NCBI GenBank assembly: GCA_030849075.1
Contig: JASAOO010003464.1
Coordinates: 1-64,000, forward strand
DNA length: 64,000 nt
Origin: Zelonia costaricensis
Lineage: Eukaryota > Euglenozoa > Kinetoplastea > Trypanosomatida > Trypanosomatidae
Reading direction: 5' to 3'
Position numbers and translations under genes: made by a program. Below are positions 48,872-59,088 of this stretch, one piece after another; position 1 is the stretch's first letter, and every line of letters starts with the position of its first letter. The notes under the pieces are model-generated. The model was not told the DNA's origin, searched no databases, and saw nothing but the letters and a program-made list of their open reading frames with translations.

Positions 48872-50782
48872 ATGCTTCGTGTAAGCTGTGTAGCACAGAC
48901 AGCGGCGGCGCAGGGGCGGCGGCGCGTGGCGGGTGCGGCGCTCGCACCCGTGCACGCCTCCGGCGCGCGGCTGCTCACTACGTCATCGGCGCTGGTCACG
49001 TCTGGCTCACTGGACCCCTGCAACACGCTCGGCTCTGGGGCGACAGGCATTTGTGCGCTTGTGTGTGCGGTCCGCCACGGGAGCAGGCGCCTGCTGCCGC
49101 CGCCACCACCAGTGCCGCGGCCCTCGGCCTCTCGTGGGGCCGGGCGTGGGTTGCCTGCTGCCCCTCTCCCGCCGCCACCCCCGCTCTCCTCCTCGCGCCT
49201 CTCGCCCGCCAACGGGGCCGGCACCAGCCCGGTGTCGCGGTTGTCGATGTGGAGTGCGCAGGAGATCGCGAATTTGTTTGTCGCCTACGTGCCGACGTAC
49301 GCCGTGTCGATGCAGTGCGTTGCCTCCACCCTGCCCGAGGACGTGCGAGCGCAGTTTTTGGGACGCGGCCGCCTTCTGGGCTTCATGCGCCGCTTCCCTT
49401 TCGTCTTTGACGTCACCAACCCCGACAGCGGGCGCTTCACGGTGCGCCTGCACCCTGACCTCATCCACCCGCAGCGCGGCATCGCGGACGAGAAGTACAT
49501 GATGTCCGACGTGGGGGCGGTGACGAGCTACGTCGCCAAGCCGGAGTTCATCGTCACGGCTGACAACATCGAGACGAGCACCGCGGCGAGGGTCTACATC
49601 ACGCCGCCGGCCCCGCCCCCGTCGATGCGAGTGCGGCTGGAGGAGCGCGTACCCGTCGTGGAGCGGCTGCGGGGGCTGGTGCCGGCCGACTTCATCGACC
49701 TGGAGGTGCTGGAGGACAAGATACCAGAGGACATTCTGTTTCACCCCTACTTCAACTGCCAGGGCGGCTTCCTCTCCATCGCGAGCAAACTCCCAGACGA
49801 GTTCCAGGTCGTTGGCGGCCGCGTCCGCCGCCGCCCGCCTCACCTCGCCCCGCTCGCGCTGGACGAGTTCACGCTGGACAACTCTCCCATGCCCGAGGTG
49901 GCCGCGCAGGTGCGGGCGGTCGTGTGCGACAGCGAGATCCCGCACTGGGTGAGCATCACCCCGATGTACGAGGCCCTCAGCCGCGCCCAGAAGCGCGAGA
50001 TCAAGCAGCGCTTCCGCAGTTTCGCCGGCTTCCTCCGGGTCCATGGCCGGGCACTGGCCGTGTCGACGGACATGCTGCAGGTCTCGATGTGGATCTGCGT
50101 CGCGCCACCAAAGCCGGCGGTGGAGACCGTCGCAGGGGCCGAGCCGGCGAGGGCCGACGGCGGGACTGCCACCGCAGCTGTACAGCTGCAAGGTGCTTCT
50201 GCCGCACCCGTTGTGTACACTCGCGAGCAGGTCGTGAACGCGCTCTACGACCGGCTCCCGGCCCACCAGACACTGAACCTGCGCGACGCACTGCAGCTGC
50301 TGCCGGTCGAGATGCGCAGCTCGGGGCTGCCAACCAAGGTGGCGCCGTGGCTCGCCACCCACCCCGAATACTTCACCGTCGACTTCGCGGACGCCGACGA
50401 CGCCGCCAAGGTGCTTGTCCGCCGTGCCTCGGACCGGCAGCCGCTCGACCTCGCCGCAGCCCTCTATGCCGCGATGCCTGACGGGGCCGTGTCGTACCAG
50501 GCGGCTGCGGTGCTGGCGAAGCTGGACCCGGCGGTGCGCGCTGTGGTGGAGGGTATCGGCCTGTCTCGACTCGCTACACTGCTGCCTGAGTGGATCGAGG
50601 TGCGAGAGGCGAGTGGTGGGCCGGCGGGGGAAGCCCCCGCTCATGCCACGGGTGCCGTGCTGGTGCGCCGGCTGCGCGATGCCGCGGCGCTGGAGGCGGA
50701 GGTGCACTTCCGAAAGCGCCGCATCGCCAGGGCCGCGAAGGCGGCCGGTAATGCAGCGACGGGCTCGCCTCGCGCACGTTGA
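48872..50782 (+). CDS. Predicted mitochondrial protein with five related helical modules, unknown function
   Basis: Predicted 636 residues. The Arg/Ala-rich, acid-free N-terminus (MLRVSCVAQTAAAQGRRRVAG) suggests import into the mitochondrion; a Pro/Ser-rich stretch follows to about residue 125. Five modules of about 55 residues recur at roughly 126-180, 260-318, 340-408, 449-506 and 524-580. Each has a pattern like (V/I)xxLyxxLP, a helix, then LP/LxPxxR, a helix, LxxFLxxxPxxFxV. Clear examples are LPEDVRAQFL then FMRRFPFVFDV, LPVEMRSSGL then WLATHPEYFTVDF, and LDPAVRAVVEG then LLPEWIEVRE. This looks like repeated small winged-helix or helix-turn-helix units, possibly an RNA-binding or mitoribosomal/RNA-editing accessory factor. 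I cannot name it. Confidence 0.72.
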   Translation: MLRVSCVAQTAAAQGRRRVAGAALAPVHASGARLLTTSSALVTSGSLDPCNTLGSGATGICALVCAVRHGSRRLLPPPPPVPRPSASRGAGRGLPAAPLPPPPPLSSSRLSPANGAGTSPVSRLSMWSAQEIANLFVAYVPTYAVSMQCVASTLPEDVRAQFLGRGRLLGFMRRFPFVFDVTNPDSGRFTVRLHPDLIHPQRGIADEKYMMSDVGAVTSYVAKPEFIVTADNIETSTAARVYITPPAPPPSMRVRLEERVPVVERLRGLVPADFIDLEVLEDKIPEDILFHPYFNCQGGFLSIASKLPDEFQVVGGRVRRRPPHLAPLALDEFTLDNSPMPEVAAQVRAVVCDSEIPHWVSITPMYEALSRAQKREIKQRFRSFAGFLRVHGRALAVSTDMLQVSMWICVAPPKPAVETVAGAEPARADGGTATAAVQLQGASAAPVVYTREQVVNALYDRLPAHQTLNLRDALQLLPVEMRSSGLPTKVAPWLATHPEYFTVDFADADDAAKVLVRRASDRQPLDLAAALYAAMPDGAVSYQAAAVLAKLDPAVRAVVEGIGLSRLATLLPEWIEVREASGGPAGEAPAHATGAVLVRRLRDAAALEAEVHFRKRRIARAAKAAGNAATGSPRAR

Positions 50783-51689
50783 GCTGGGACTCGCCTATTC
50801 TTTTCACCTGTGCGTTGATGCCGTCGCTGGAGATGGTGCGGCCGCGCCGGCGGGGACGGTGTGCCGCGGCTGCGTGCATGCGCGTGCGTGTGTGAGAGCA
50901 GGTTTGTGTGTGTGTGTGTCTGTGTGTTCTGGTTTGTGGAATCGACTCGCTCCTCTACTTGCCAGCGTGAGCGGGGTGCTGTTTAAGCAAGTCGTCGGGG
51001 TGCGTCACAGAGCGTTATCTGAGGCTGTCCTGAAGGGCGGCGGAGTGTCCTTGAATCGAGTACAACAGGTCGAGAGGCAACTTCAGGGCCACGCTGTTGA
51101 GAAAATCGAAGGTGAAGGAAGCGGGGGGCTGCCATGGCTGAGGGCGGCTGCAGTGCCTGACTGGGGAGCGTGCACCTGTGTGCGTGTGTGTGTGTGTGTT
51201 ATTGCGTGTGCTCTGGCGCCGCGCGTTCCTGTATGCGCCCCTTCCTGACCCAGCCCCGCAGCTTCCGCTCCTCCATTGCCGCCTTGTCTGCTGCCGATTC
51301 CACGCGTGGCGCGTGCTGACCTTCTCTGTGCACGTTGCGCGCACCCTTCACCGCTTCTCCTGTACTGCTGCGTCTCTGTGTATTCTTGTACTGCCCGCCT
51401 CCCCTCCCCCCTCCCCTCCCCCACACACACAAACACTCATGGACACGTTCCACACGTATTCGGGGCCCGTGACAAGTTACCGCCCCCCGATTTATTTCAC
51501 ATCAACCCCCCCCAAACCTCTGTTCCCTTCTCGCCTTCTAGTTTTTGACGTGTGCTTCGCAACTCCGCAGACGGCGTCCACTTCTGACGGCACCCTTTAG
51601 CACCCACGCGTGTTCCACGCATCTCTCATACCCCACCCCTCCCCTTCACGTCGTCTTCCCATTTCTCTCTGTGTTACCCCCTCGTCACG
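50783..51689 (+). other. Intergenic region, about 900 bp
   Basis: No gene. It contains (GT)n tracts (50907-50930, 51180-51199) and strongly C/T-rich sequence from 51390 on. The tract CTGTTCCCTTCTCGCCTTCTAG with AG at 51540-51541 is the best acceptor for AspRS. Confidence 0.6.
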
Positions 51690-53345
51690 ATGAGCTCCCC
51701 CAACCACGCTGACGCCGAGGCGCCGGCGCCGGAGAAGAAGATCTCCGATAAGGAGGCGCGCAAGCTCGCGCGTCTGGCCGAGGAGAAGGCCCGGGCCGAC
51801 GAGAAGGCGGCGCTGCTGGCGCAGTACAAGGACATGTTCGGCAGCGCCGAGATGGTGCAGTCCACGACGTACAACGCCAAGCCCTTCGTGCCGGTGGCCG
51901 ATCTGTCCAAGCCTGAGTACGTGGACAAGATGGTGCTGATTCGCGCCCGCGTGTCGACGACGCGCAAGAAGGGGAAGATGGCCTTCATGGTGCTGCGCGA
52001 CAGCAGCGAATCGGTGCAGGCGATGGCGGCGGTGGAGGGCGACGTGCCGAAGGAGATGACCGACTTCATGGGTCAAATTCCGACGGAGTCGATCGTGGAC
52101 GTGGAGGCGACTGTGTGCAAGGCGGACCAGCCGATCACGTCGACCTCGCACTCGGGCATCGAGCTGAAGGTGAAGAAGATCCACACGGTCACGGAGTCGC
52201 TGCGCACGCTGCCCTTCACGATGGAGGACGCGTGCCGCAAGGAGTCGGACGAGGGCGCCAAGGTGAACTTCGACACGCGCCTGAACAGCCGGTGGATGGA
52301 CCTGCGCACCCCCGCGTCCGGCGCAATCTTCCGCCTGCAGTCGCGCGTGTGCCAGTACTTCCGCCAGTTCCTTCTCGACAACGACTTCTGCGAGATCCAC
52401 TCGCCCAAGATCATCAACGCGCCGAGTGAGGGCGGTGCGGATGTGTTCAAGCTGGGGTACTTCAACCGCTTCGCCTACCTCGCCCAGTCACCGCAGCTGT
52501 ACAAGCAGATGGCGCTGCAGGGCGACATCCCGCGCGTGTTCGAGATCGGCCCGGTGTTCCGCTCTGAGAACAGCAACACACATCGCCACCTGACGGAGTT
52601 CGTCGGTCTCGATGTGGAGATGCGCATCAACGAGCACTACTACGAGGTGTTGGATCTGGCGGAGAGCCTCTTCCACTACATCTTCGAGCACCTCGCAACG
52701 AACACGAAGCCGCTGCAGGACGTGTGCCAGCAGTACCCCTTTGAGCCGCTGGTGTGGAAGCTGACGCCGGAGAAGATGAAGGAGCTCGGCGTCGGCATCA
52801 TCTCCGAGAACGTGGAGCCGACGGACAAGTACCAGGCCCGCGTGCACAACATGGAGAGCCGCATGCTGCGCATCAACTACAGGCACTGCATCGAGCTGCT
52901 CAACACCGTGCTGGAGGAGAAGATGGAGGCGACGGCCGACATCAACACGGCGAACGAGAAGCTGCTCGGCAAGCTCGTGAAGGAGCGCTACGGCACGGAC
53001 TTCTTCATCTCGGACCGCTTTCCGTCCTCGGCGCGCCCCTTCTACACGATGGAGTGCAAGGACGATACGCGCTTCACCAACTCGTACGACATGTTCATCC
53101 GCGGCGAGGAGATCTCGAGCGGGGCGCAGCGTATCCACGACCCGGAGCTGCTGCTGGCGCGTGCGAAGATGCTCAACGTCGACCTCACACCCATCAAAGA
53201 GTACGTGGACTCCTTCCGCCTCGGCGCGTGGCCGCACGGCGGCTTCGGTGTTGGCCTGGAGCGTGTCGTGATGCTCTACCTCGGCCTCAGCAACGTCCGC
53301 CTCACCTCCCTCTTCCCCCGCGACCCGCAGCGCACAACGCCGTAA
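51690..53345 (+). CDS. DARS: Aspartyl-tRNA synthetase, cytosolic
   Basis: Predicted 551-residue class IIb synthetase that charges tRNA-Asp. A Lys/Glu-rich helical extension (about 12-50, as in eukaryotic AspRS) may aid tRNA binding. The anticodon-binding OB-fold is at about 65-165 (VLIRARVSTTRKKGKMAFMVLRD). The catalytic core follows: motif 1 region near 210-250, YLAQSPQLYKQMAL, motif 2 FRSENSNTHRHLTEF (about 290-304) with GLDVEM after it, and motif 3 GGFGVGLERVVMLYLGL (about 517-533). The C-terminal LTSLFPRDPQRTTP matches eukaryotic/archaeal AspRS closely. No targeting sequence is seen. The upstream neighbour of EIF4E4 in this window is this gene, about 2.5 kb away. Confidence 0.97.
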   Translation: MSSPNHADAEAPAPEKKISDKEARKLARLAEEKARADEKAALLAQYKDMFGSAEMVQSTTYNAKPFVPVADLSKPEYVDKMVLIRARVSTTRKKGKMAFMVLRDSSESVQAMAAVEGDVPKEMTDFMGQIPTESIVDVEATVCKADQPITSTSHSGIELKVKKIHTVTESLRTLPFTMEDACRKESDEGAKVNFDTRLNSRWMDLRTPASGAIFRLQSRVCQYFRQFLLDNDFCEIHSPKIINAPSEGGADVFKLGYFNRFAYLAQSPQLYKQMALQGDIPRVFEIGPVFRSENSNTHRHLTEFVGLDVEMRINEHYYEVLDLAESLFHYIFEHLATNTKPLQDVCQQYPFEPLVWKLTPEKMKELGVGIISENVEPTDKYQARVHNMESRMLRINYRHCIELLNTVLEEKMEATADINTANEKLLGKLVKERYGTDFFISDRFPSSARPFYTMECKDDTRFTNSYDMFIRGEEISSGAQRIHDPELLLARAKMLNVDLTPIKEYVDSFRLGAWPHGGFGVGLERVVMLYLGLSNVRLTSLFPRDPQRTTP

Positions 53346-54556
53346 TCGCCACATCGCCGCACGGCCGCTCTCCTGTTCAGCCTTTCCCCGCGCGGAGACG
53401 AAAAAAGGTGCGTAGGGCACGTGGCGTGAGTGGGGGGGGGGGTGAGAGCCGCGTTGGAGTGGGGAGGGTGGAAGAGTGCGAAGGCTTCACGGCCGCCACC
53501 TTCCCAGCGCATCGCCCTGCAAAGGCTAATTCGAGAGTCGCCCCCCCGTCTGACTCCGTGCGTGTGCTGTTGTGGTTGGGTTTGTGTGTGTGCTTGTGCG
53601 TGACGGACAGCCTAACACTGGTGGCAACGCGCAGATGCGTCACAGCCTCCGTGTGCGCAGCAGTGGGTCCGGCTTACCTCCCTCCTTCCTCTTTCCCGCA
53701 GTGTACTTTCCGTGAGGGCGTACTCGCTTCGGTCCGGCGTCGCTCACCAACACCATCGCCGTACCCATCCCGCCCCCCGCGCGCGTGCGGTTCTTGTTGT
53801 CCTTCAGACGCCTTCAGAGCCGCACCCTGACGGAGGCGCGTTGCGAGCCGCCACGCGTGCGCTCTTCCTTTTACTTGTTCGTTTCAGGCACAGAGGGAGG
53901 GAGAGAGCGGGAAGGGTTTGCGCTGCTGCGGTGTTGTGCATCCGGCTGCGCGGTGGCCCTTCCTCCACCTCCCGTCCACGACCGTGCAGAGAGGGAGGAC
54001 GGGCGATGCCTCACCCTCTTCTCCACCTCGCTCCCCAAGCAAGGAGAAGGGTTGGCCCGCCTATTCTATTTCTTTGTTTGGTGTTCTTTGTGCGTGCGAC
54101 TGCGTGTTATTGTGCTTTATTGTTTCTGCCCCTTGGGTCTGTGCAAACATGCACTTGTGTGTGTGTGTTTGCGTGTGTCGATGACGGTGCGGCGTGCGGG
54201 ACTGAGATGCGAGAACGCAAGGCACCGCTTTCTTCCCCCCTGGCCTCCCCCTCACAGCACCATTCCGCCCTCTCTAGGCCTCCTGAACCTACCTTCAAAT
54301 TCCTGTTCGTACGCATGGGCAGCTCACCCCCCCCTCCCCCCACACACCGTCCGCGTTCTCTTCTTCCTCTGCCTGTCCGCGGGTCTCTTGCCGTCTCCGG
54401 GGGTCCCTGGTTTGGATGGTTGGGCCATCACCGCTTGCCGTGCTGCATGGGCAAAGTTGTCACACAACATCATCACCCGTCTTCGCCTCGTTTTTCTCGC
54501 TCGCTCTTTCTTCGCCACTCACGTGCGCTCTGTGCCTGCGCACACATCCACGCAGA

Positions 54557-54606
<50 letters not shown>

Positions 54607-55842
54607 CAGGCGGGAGGCGGCAACGGGCGCACGCACGGAGAGAGCGCGCGAGCGGAGCGGTGGGCAAATGGGATGGTGCGGGGCGAGAGGGAAGAGGGGA
54701 TGGACGTGCGCGAGACCCCCAGATGCGGTCCGCTGCCACCACCGAGGGAGATCCTGGGCACCGTGCTGCACTCCCCCTCTCACCCCTCTGCCACACACAC
54801 ATACACAAACGAGGTTTAACAGCGAATGAGAAAAAAACGTGCTAACGCTTCCACACGTTGACAACAAGTACAGTGGAGAAGACAACAACGAAAAAGGTGA
54901 GTGACAGAGACGGGCAGAAGCCTTGACGGTCTCGAGTGTGCGAGGGCAGGCACCACCTCCTTCACCCGCTGAGGCGACCGCACCCCTTTGAAGCGGGCGA
55001 GGGGACGAGGCGGAGCTCCGTGCAGCGGAGGCGATGCCCGTGTGCCCCGAGGCGTGCACCCCATCGCGTGCTCTCGCCGTTGCTATGCCGGGCTCGTGCC
55101 GCCCCCTCCTTTGACGATCGGATCGCGCCCGTCCTGCACTTCATTGACGCGCAGGACGAGAGGCGCTCACGGTGCACGACTGACAGCACACCCCCGTCAC
55201 CACGATTTATCCGCTCTTGTTGTTTCCTTCCCCCCTTCTGAATCTATACGCGCATCACAGTGCATCGTAGTGTGTGCGCGTCTGAGCCTCCACTCCCGCC
55301 GTCACATCCTTCCCAGTCTAAACTCCTCTCCACACACACACACACAGCTAAGCCACACGCCAACGTGTGCTCTCTCTCTCACACTCGAGGCCGACGCTTT
55401 GCTGCGGTGGTGCGCACGAACACTTCGGCACCGCTGACTCCTCCTTCGTGTTCTTCTCACCGCGCCGCGCATCAGCAGTCATCTCGATAGGTGTTGGTGC
55501 GTGCAAACGTGTTTCCCGGACCATCTTCGCGTTCTCTGCTCCTCCGCTTCAAGGAGCAACAGAGAGGGTCTGTCCGCTGCTTCTCTGTATATCCCCGGCA
55601 CTCTCCTCTCGTGTGTGCACGCGGTGTCCTCCTGCACACCACGCACCCACCCCCGCTTCTCCACTGGAAGAGGAAGACCCGCGCTCCCCCCTTCCCCCCT
55701 TCCCCCCCACAGACAGACACACACACACACACACAAACTCGCACAGGACGAGGATCGAGGTACCCGCAGTCCACTCACTGCTGGCACAGCGTTGCAACTG
55801 CGGTCGTGTGCGCCCCTTTCCATCTCCCCTCGTGGCGCAGTC
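53346..55842 (+). other. Intergenic region, about 2.5 kb, with a long (CA)n tract
   Basis: No credible CDS; the long frames 53712-54845 and 53785-54819 are repeat- and tract-derived. It has a G-run (53434-53443), GT-rich and C/T-rich stretches, and a pure (CA)n tract at 54559-54603. Just before the next gene are a C/T tract (55811-55832) and an AG at 55839-55840, only two bases before the ATG at 55843. An alternative acceptor may lie further upstream. Confidence 0.6.
54559..54603. repeat. (CA)n microsatellite
   Basis: An uninterrupted run of about 22 CA units, the longest dinucleotide tract in the window, lying between AspRS and EIF4E4. It is likely length-variable and useful only as a marker. 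Confidence 0.95.
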
Positions 55843-57265
55843 ATGGAGGCCCCCCTCAACATTGCGGCGGCGGAGTACAAGCCCAAGTTCTTCTTGCCAA
55901 AGCGCGCGGCCACTGCACCGTCCGCGCCGTCCACCTCCGCCCCCGCCCCCGCCCCCCCCCCCNGCCCCCACCCCGGTCTCCGTCCCGGTCCCCGTCCCCG
56001 CGCCCATCCCCGCGCCCGTCCCTGCCGCAGCCCCCACCGCCACCCCGCCGGCAAAGCTCCAGAAGCCGCCGACGCCGGGCAAGTCCAAAATCAGCGTGAC
56101 CCGCACCGGCGTCAACACGACGTACTCGATGCCGGAGGGCGTGCACATCCCCGACCACGGAATCGCCACCTCAGGCATGCCCTACCACCCGCCGCTCCAC
56201 CCCCCGACAACGTACAGCGCGAGCACGCTGATGCCGCCCCCGTCCCCGGCAATCACGGCGGGTGAGCGCAGCCCCGCCGTGGCGGCGCGCAGCACGCCGG
56301 CGCGCTTCAGCCCGGCGATGATGCCACGCCACGTCATGAACCCCAACGCCGCGGACTTCGTGCCGATCCGCCGCAACGGCCCGGACGGCGGCCTCGAGGC
56401 GCTGCCCACGTCGACGGCGGACATGGAGCTCGCCCGAGGCCCGGCGGTGGCGGCATCGATGGCAGCGGTGACTGTGAAGTCGCCGGCCGGCACGGTGATG
56501 CGCAGCCTGCATAACTCGCCCATCATCCAGCCCGCGCGGCTTGGGGCGAAGAGCGCGGTTGAGATCGAGGCGATCAGCAAGGGCAGCGCCCTCAACGCCG
56601 CCGCGGTCGCCTACGTGCCGCAGCGCACCCTCGCCCGCGTTGTGCTGGCGCAGCCGTCGCCGCTCACCCTCGTGCCCTCGGAGGACCCCGCGAAGGACAA
56701 CATCGAGATGATGCTGGACGATCTGTGGTGCCTCTTCTACCTTCCCACGAACTTCGGCGAGAACATCAAGGAGGAGGACTACAACCCGACGCTGGTGTTC
56801 CGCGTGGACAGCGTCCCGACGTTCTGGAAGGTGATGAACAACATCTCCTCGCCGACGGAGATGCCGCTCAGCACGCTGTACCTCTTCCGCGACGGCATCG
56901 ACCCCAAGTGGGAGGACCCCGCGAACCGCAACGGCGGCATCATCAAGGTTCGGGTGACCCCGACGCAGGTGGACGAGGCGTGGGAGCTGCTGCTGTGCCG
57001 AACGATTGGCGACTCGTGGAGTGCGGCGGTGCGGGAGACGGTCAACGGTGTGGTGCTCAAGGTGCGCGACCGGGCCTACTGGCTGGAGCTGTGGGTGACG
57101 AAGGACTCTAGCGCGCTGCAGCACGATCTGGCGGAGCTGTGGCGCCCCGTGCTGGGCGGCTCCTTCGTCATTACGTACCTGACGCACGCCGTGATGCAGG
57201 AGCGCTCGCACGCTGCCGCCGCCCTAGCCGCCGAGAAGCAGAAGAAGAACCGCCGCCGCTATTGA
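55843..57265 (+). CDS. EIF4E4: Translation initiation factor eIF4E, EIF4E4 type; reading frame broken at an ambiguous base
   Basis: A cap-binding factor of about 473 residues if the single N at 55963, inside a poly-C run, is not a real base. Upstream of it the frame starts at 55843; downstream the gene continues one frame over to the stop at 57265. Three PAM2-like motifs (for the PABP MLLE domain) are visible: LNIAAAEYKPKFF near the start, MNPNAADFVP at about 56337, and LNAAAVAYVP at about 56590. The eIF4E core fills the last 190 residues: DLWCLFYLP, FWKVMNNI, LFRDGIDPKWED (cap-stacking Trp, then Glu) and LELWVTKDS (third Trp). The first cap Trp appears replaced by Tyr (EEDYNPTLVF). Long N-terminus plus PAM2 boxes fit trypanosomatid EIF4E4, the main cytosolic initiation eIF4E with EIF4G3 and PABP1. 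Confidence 0.9.
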
Positions 57266-59088
57266 TGGCATGTGGCGTGGTGCGATAGTGGACCACATTC
57301 CCTGGGTTTCAAGTGCGTGTGTGTGTGCGCTTGTATGTACGTGTCTGTGCGAGTGTGTGAAGTTGCTTGTATGTGTTGTGTGCATGTTCGCTTGTGTGTG
57401 TGCGCGCGTGTGTATGTGGTCTTGTGTGTTGCTCGTACTCGTGCGCTTCTTCTCTCGCCGTGTAGTGGCGCGTGTTTGTTTGTGCGCGGCGCGAGAGGGT
57501 GGGGGGAGGACAGCAGCGGCACACGGCCACACTCTGCAAAGGCACCACGAGTGTGAGGGAGCCGCTGTCTGGGTAAGACTGCTTCGCTAACCAGTGCGCT
57601 GTGCCCGCGGCAGGTGCGGCAGCGTCAACGCCGATGCGGGGGACCGCAAGAGACACCGGGCGAGCATGAGCTGAGACGGGGAAGGGGAGGAGGGGGACGA
57701 GAGAGGGAGGGGGGGGGCAGCGTGGGTCATGGTGGGCATGGGCTGGTAACGGACGGAGGCGCGGCGGTGGAGAAGCGCGACAAGGGGCAGTGTACACTTC
57801 GCTCGCTACTCGCCCTGTGCCAAACGCGTTCAGTTTACCCTTGTTAGTTTCTGTGCACCTTCCTTGCCAGACTGCGCCGTCTTCAGATTCCACCTGCGCA
57901 CCTCCTCTCCTGCCCCTCGCGGCGTTGATGGACGGATGTGTGTGTGTGTGTGCGGGTGCCCTTTGTGGCCGCTTCCCTTGACCCCTCCCCCCGGCGCTCT
58001 CCTGTCCCCCGTGTCCTTAGCATCCAACTTCCCTTCCTGTTGATTCTTGCCTTTTTTCTTTTCTTTCTGGGAGGCCTTTAATTAAGGGATGTAGAGACGA
58101 CGACGGCGGCGGCGGCGGCGGCGGCGCGTGGGGGAGAGAAAGGAGGCCATCGGTTGACTGTTGGCCTCCCACCCCAGCGCCGCGCTCTAGTCTTTCCCAA
58201 CCCCCGTCTCGCTCTCCCTCTCTCGTCCCACACGCTCCGAGGAGGCGCACGCTTTCACGATTAACGGGCGCGCCGCTTGAAGGATAATGAAACCACAAGG
58301 AAGCACACCAACACATCAACACACGCACGCACGCGGAGCGGACAAGGGGAGCTCGCACAACCCCCCCATCCCTCCCTTCCCCAAAAGGAAGGAGTGTGAC
58401 GCAGTTCGCAGGCTCTTGGGGACGGTAGGGCCGGCTTCTCGCACTCCTCGCCTGAGGGTGATGTCCCAGGCAGTTATGGGCACGCGAAGGGAGGGCGTGG
58501 TGGCGGGGGGGGGACTGGTTGCCGAGGTGCTCGAGAGGCACGCGGCTGCGAAGAGGCTCATGCCGGAAAGGGGGCCACGGTGCGTGCACGTCCGTGGCGG
58601 TTCTGGCCGGCGTCGTCGACTCACACCCCGCACCTTAGCGTTTACGGTTTATGCCTTGCTGCACTTGTCGCGCCCTTCGATAGCTGCCAGCCTTCCGTCT
58701 CGTACGCGCCACGCCTGCGTGGTGGAGAGGAAGTGCACACACGTGACAGAGGCGCAACTCCTTCCCCCTCCAGGACCCCAGCAATCTAAGGGGTGAGGGA
58801 GAGGGGGGGGGGACACGTGCCGGATCGCATCTCTTCCACCGTCTCTCGCTTCACATTCCCTAAAACGTTTTCGCCTTCCCTTTCGCCAACGCCCTCCACC
58901 GCGCTGCACCCCATGTCGAGTACCTTCACACCCCCGTCCCTCTTCCCCAGTAGCAGTCTAGGCGTAGCGCCAGCTCCGGCATCACGGGCGGACACGTTGG
59001 CGCTTCACTCACCCAACCCCTATTCCAGCTCCAACCCACGCGATCACACGCGTGCTCGAGATCTCCGCGATCTCGCACCGCGCTGCCC
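57266..59088 (+). other. Intergenic region, about 1.8 kb
   Basis: No credible CDS; the frame 58287-58796 has ordinary-looking composition in part but no domain, and is not called. Features are GT-rich sequence (57310-57430), G-runs (57690-57720, 58500-58512, 58800-58812) and a (GGC)n run at 58101-58126. The C/T tract at about 58930-58948 with AG at 58949-58950 is a strong acceptor for the RRF gene. Confidence 0.55.
58101..58126. repeat. (GGC)n trinucleotide run
   Basis: About eight GGC/GAC-type triplets in non-coding DNA between EIF4E4 and RRF, close to a TTTAATTAAGGG motif at about 58076-58088. No function assigned. Confidence 0.8.

Noticed and set aside
58287..58796. 169-codon frame between EIF4E4 and RRF
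   Set aside because: Part looks protein-like, but it has no domain, no clear acceptor and a CA/G-run context; evidence too weak to call.
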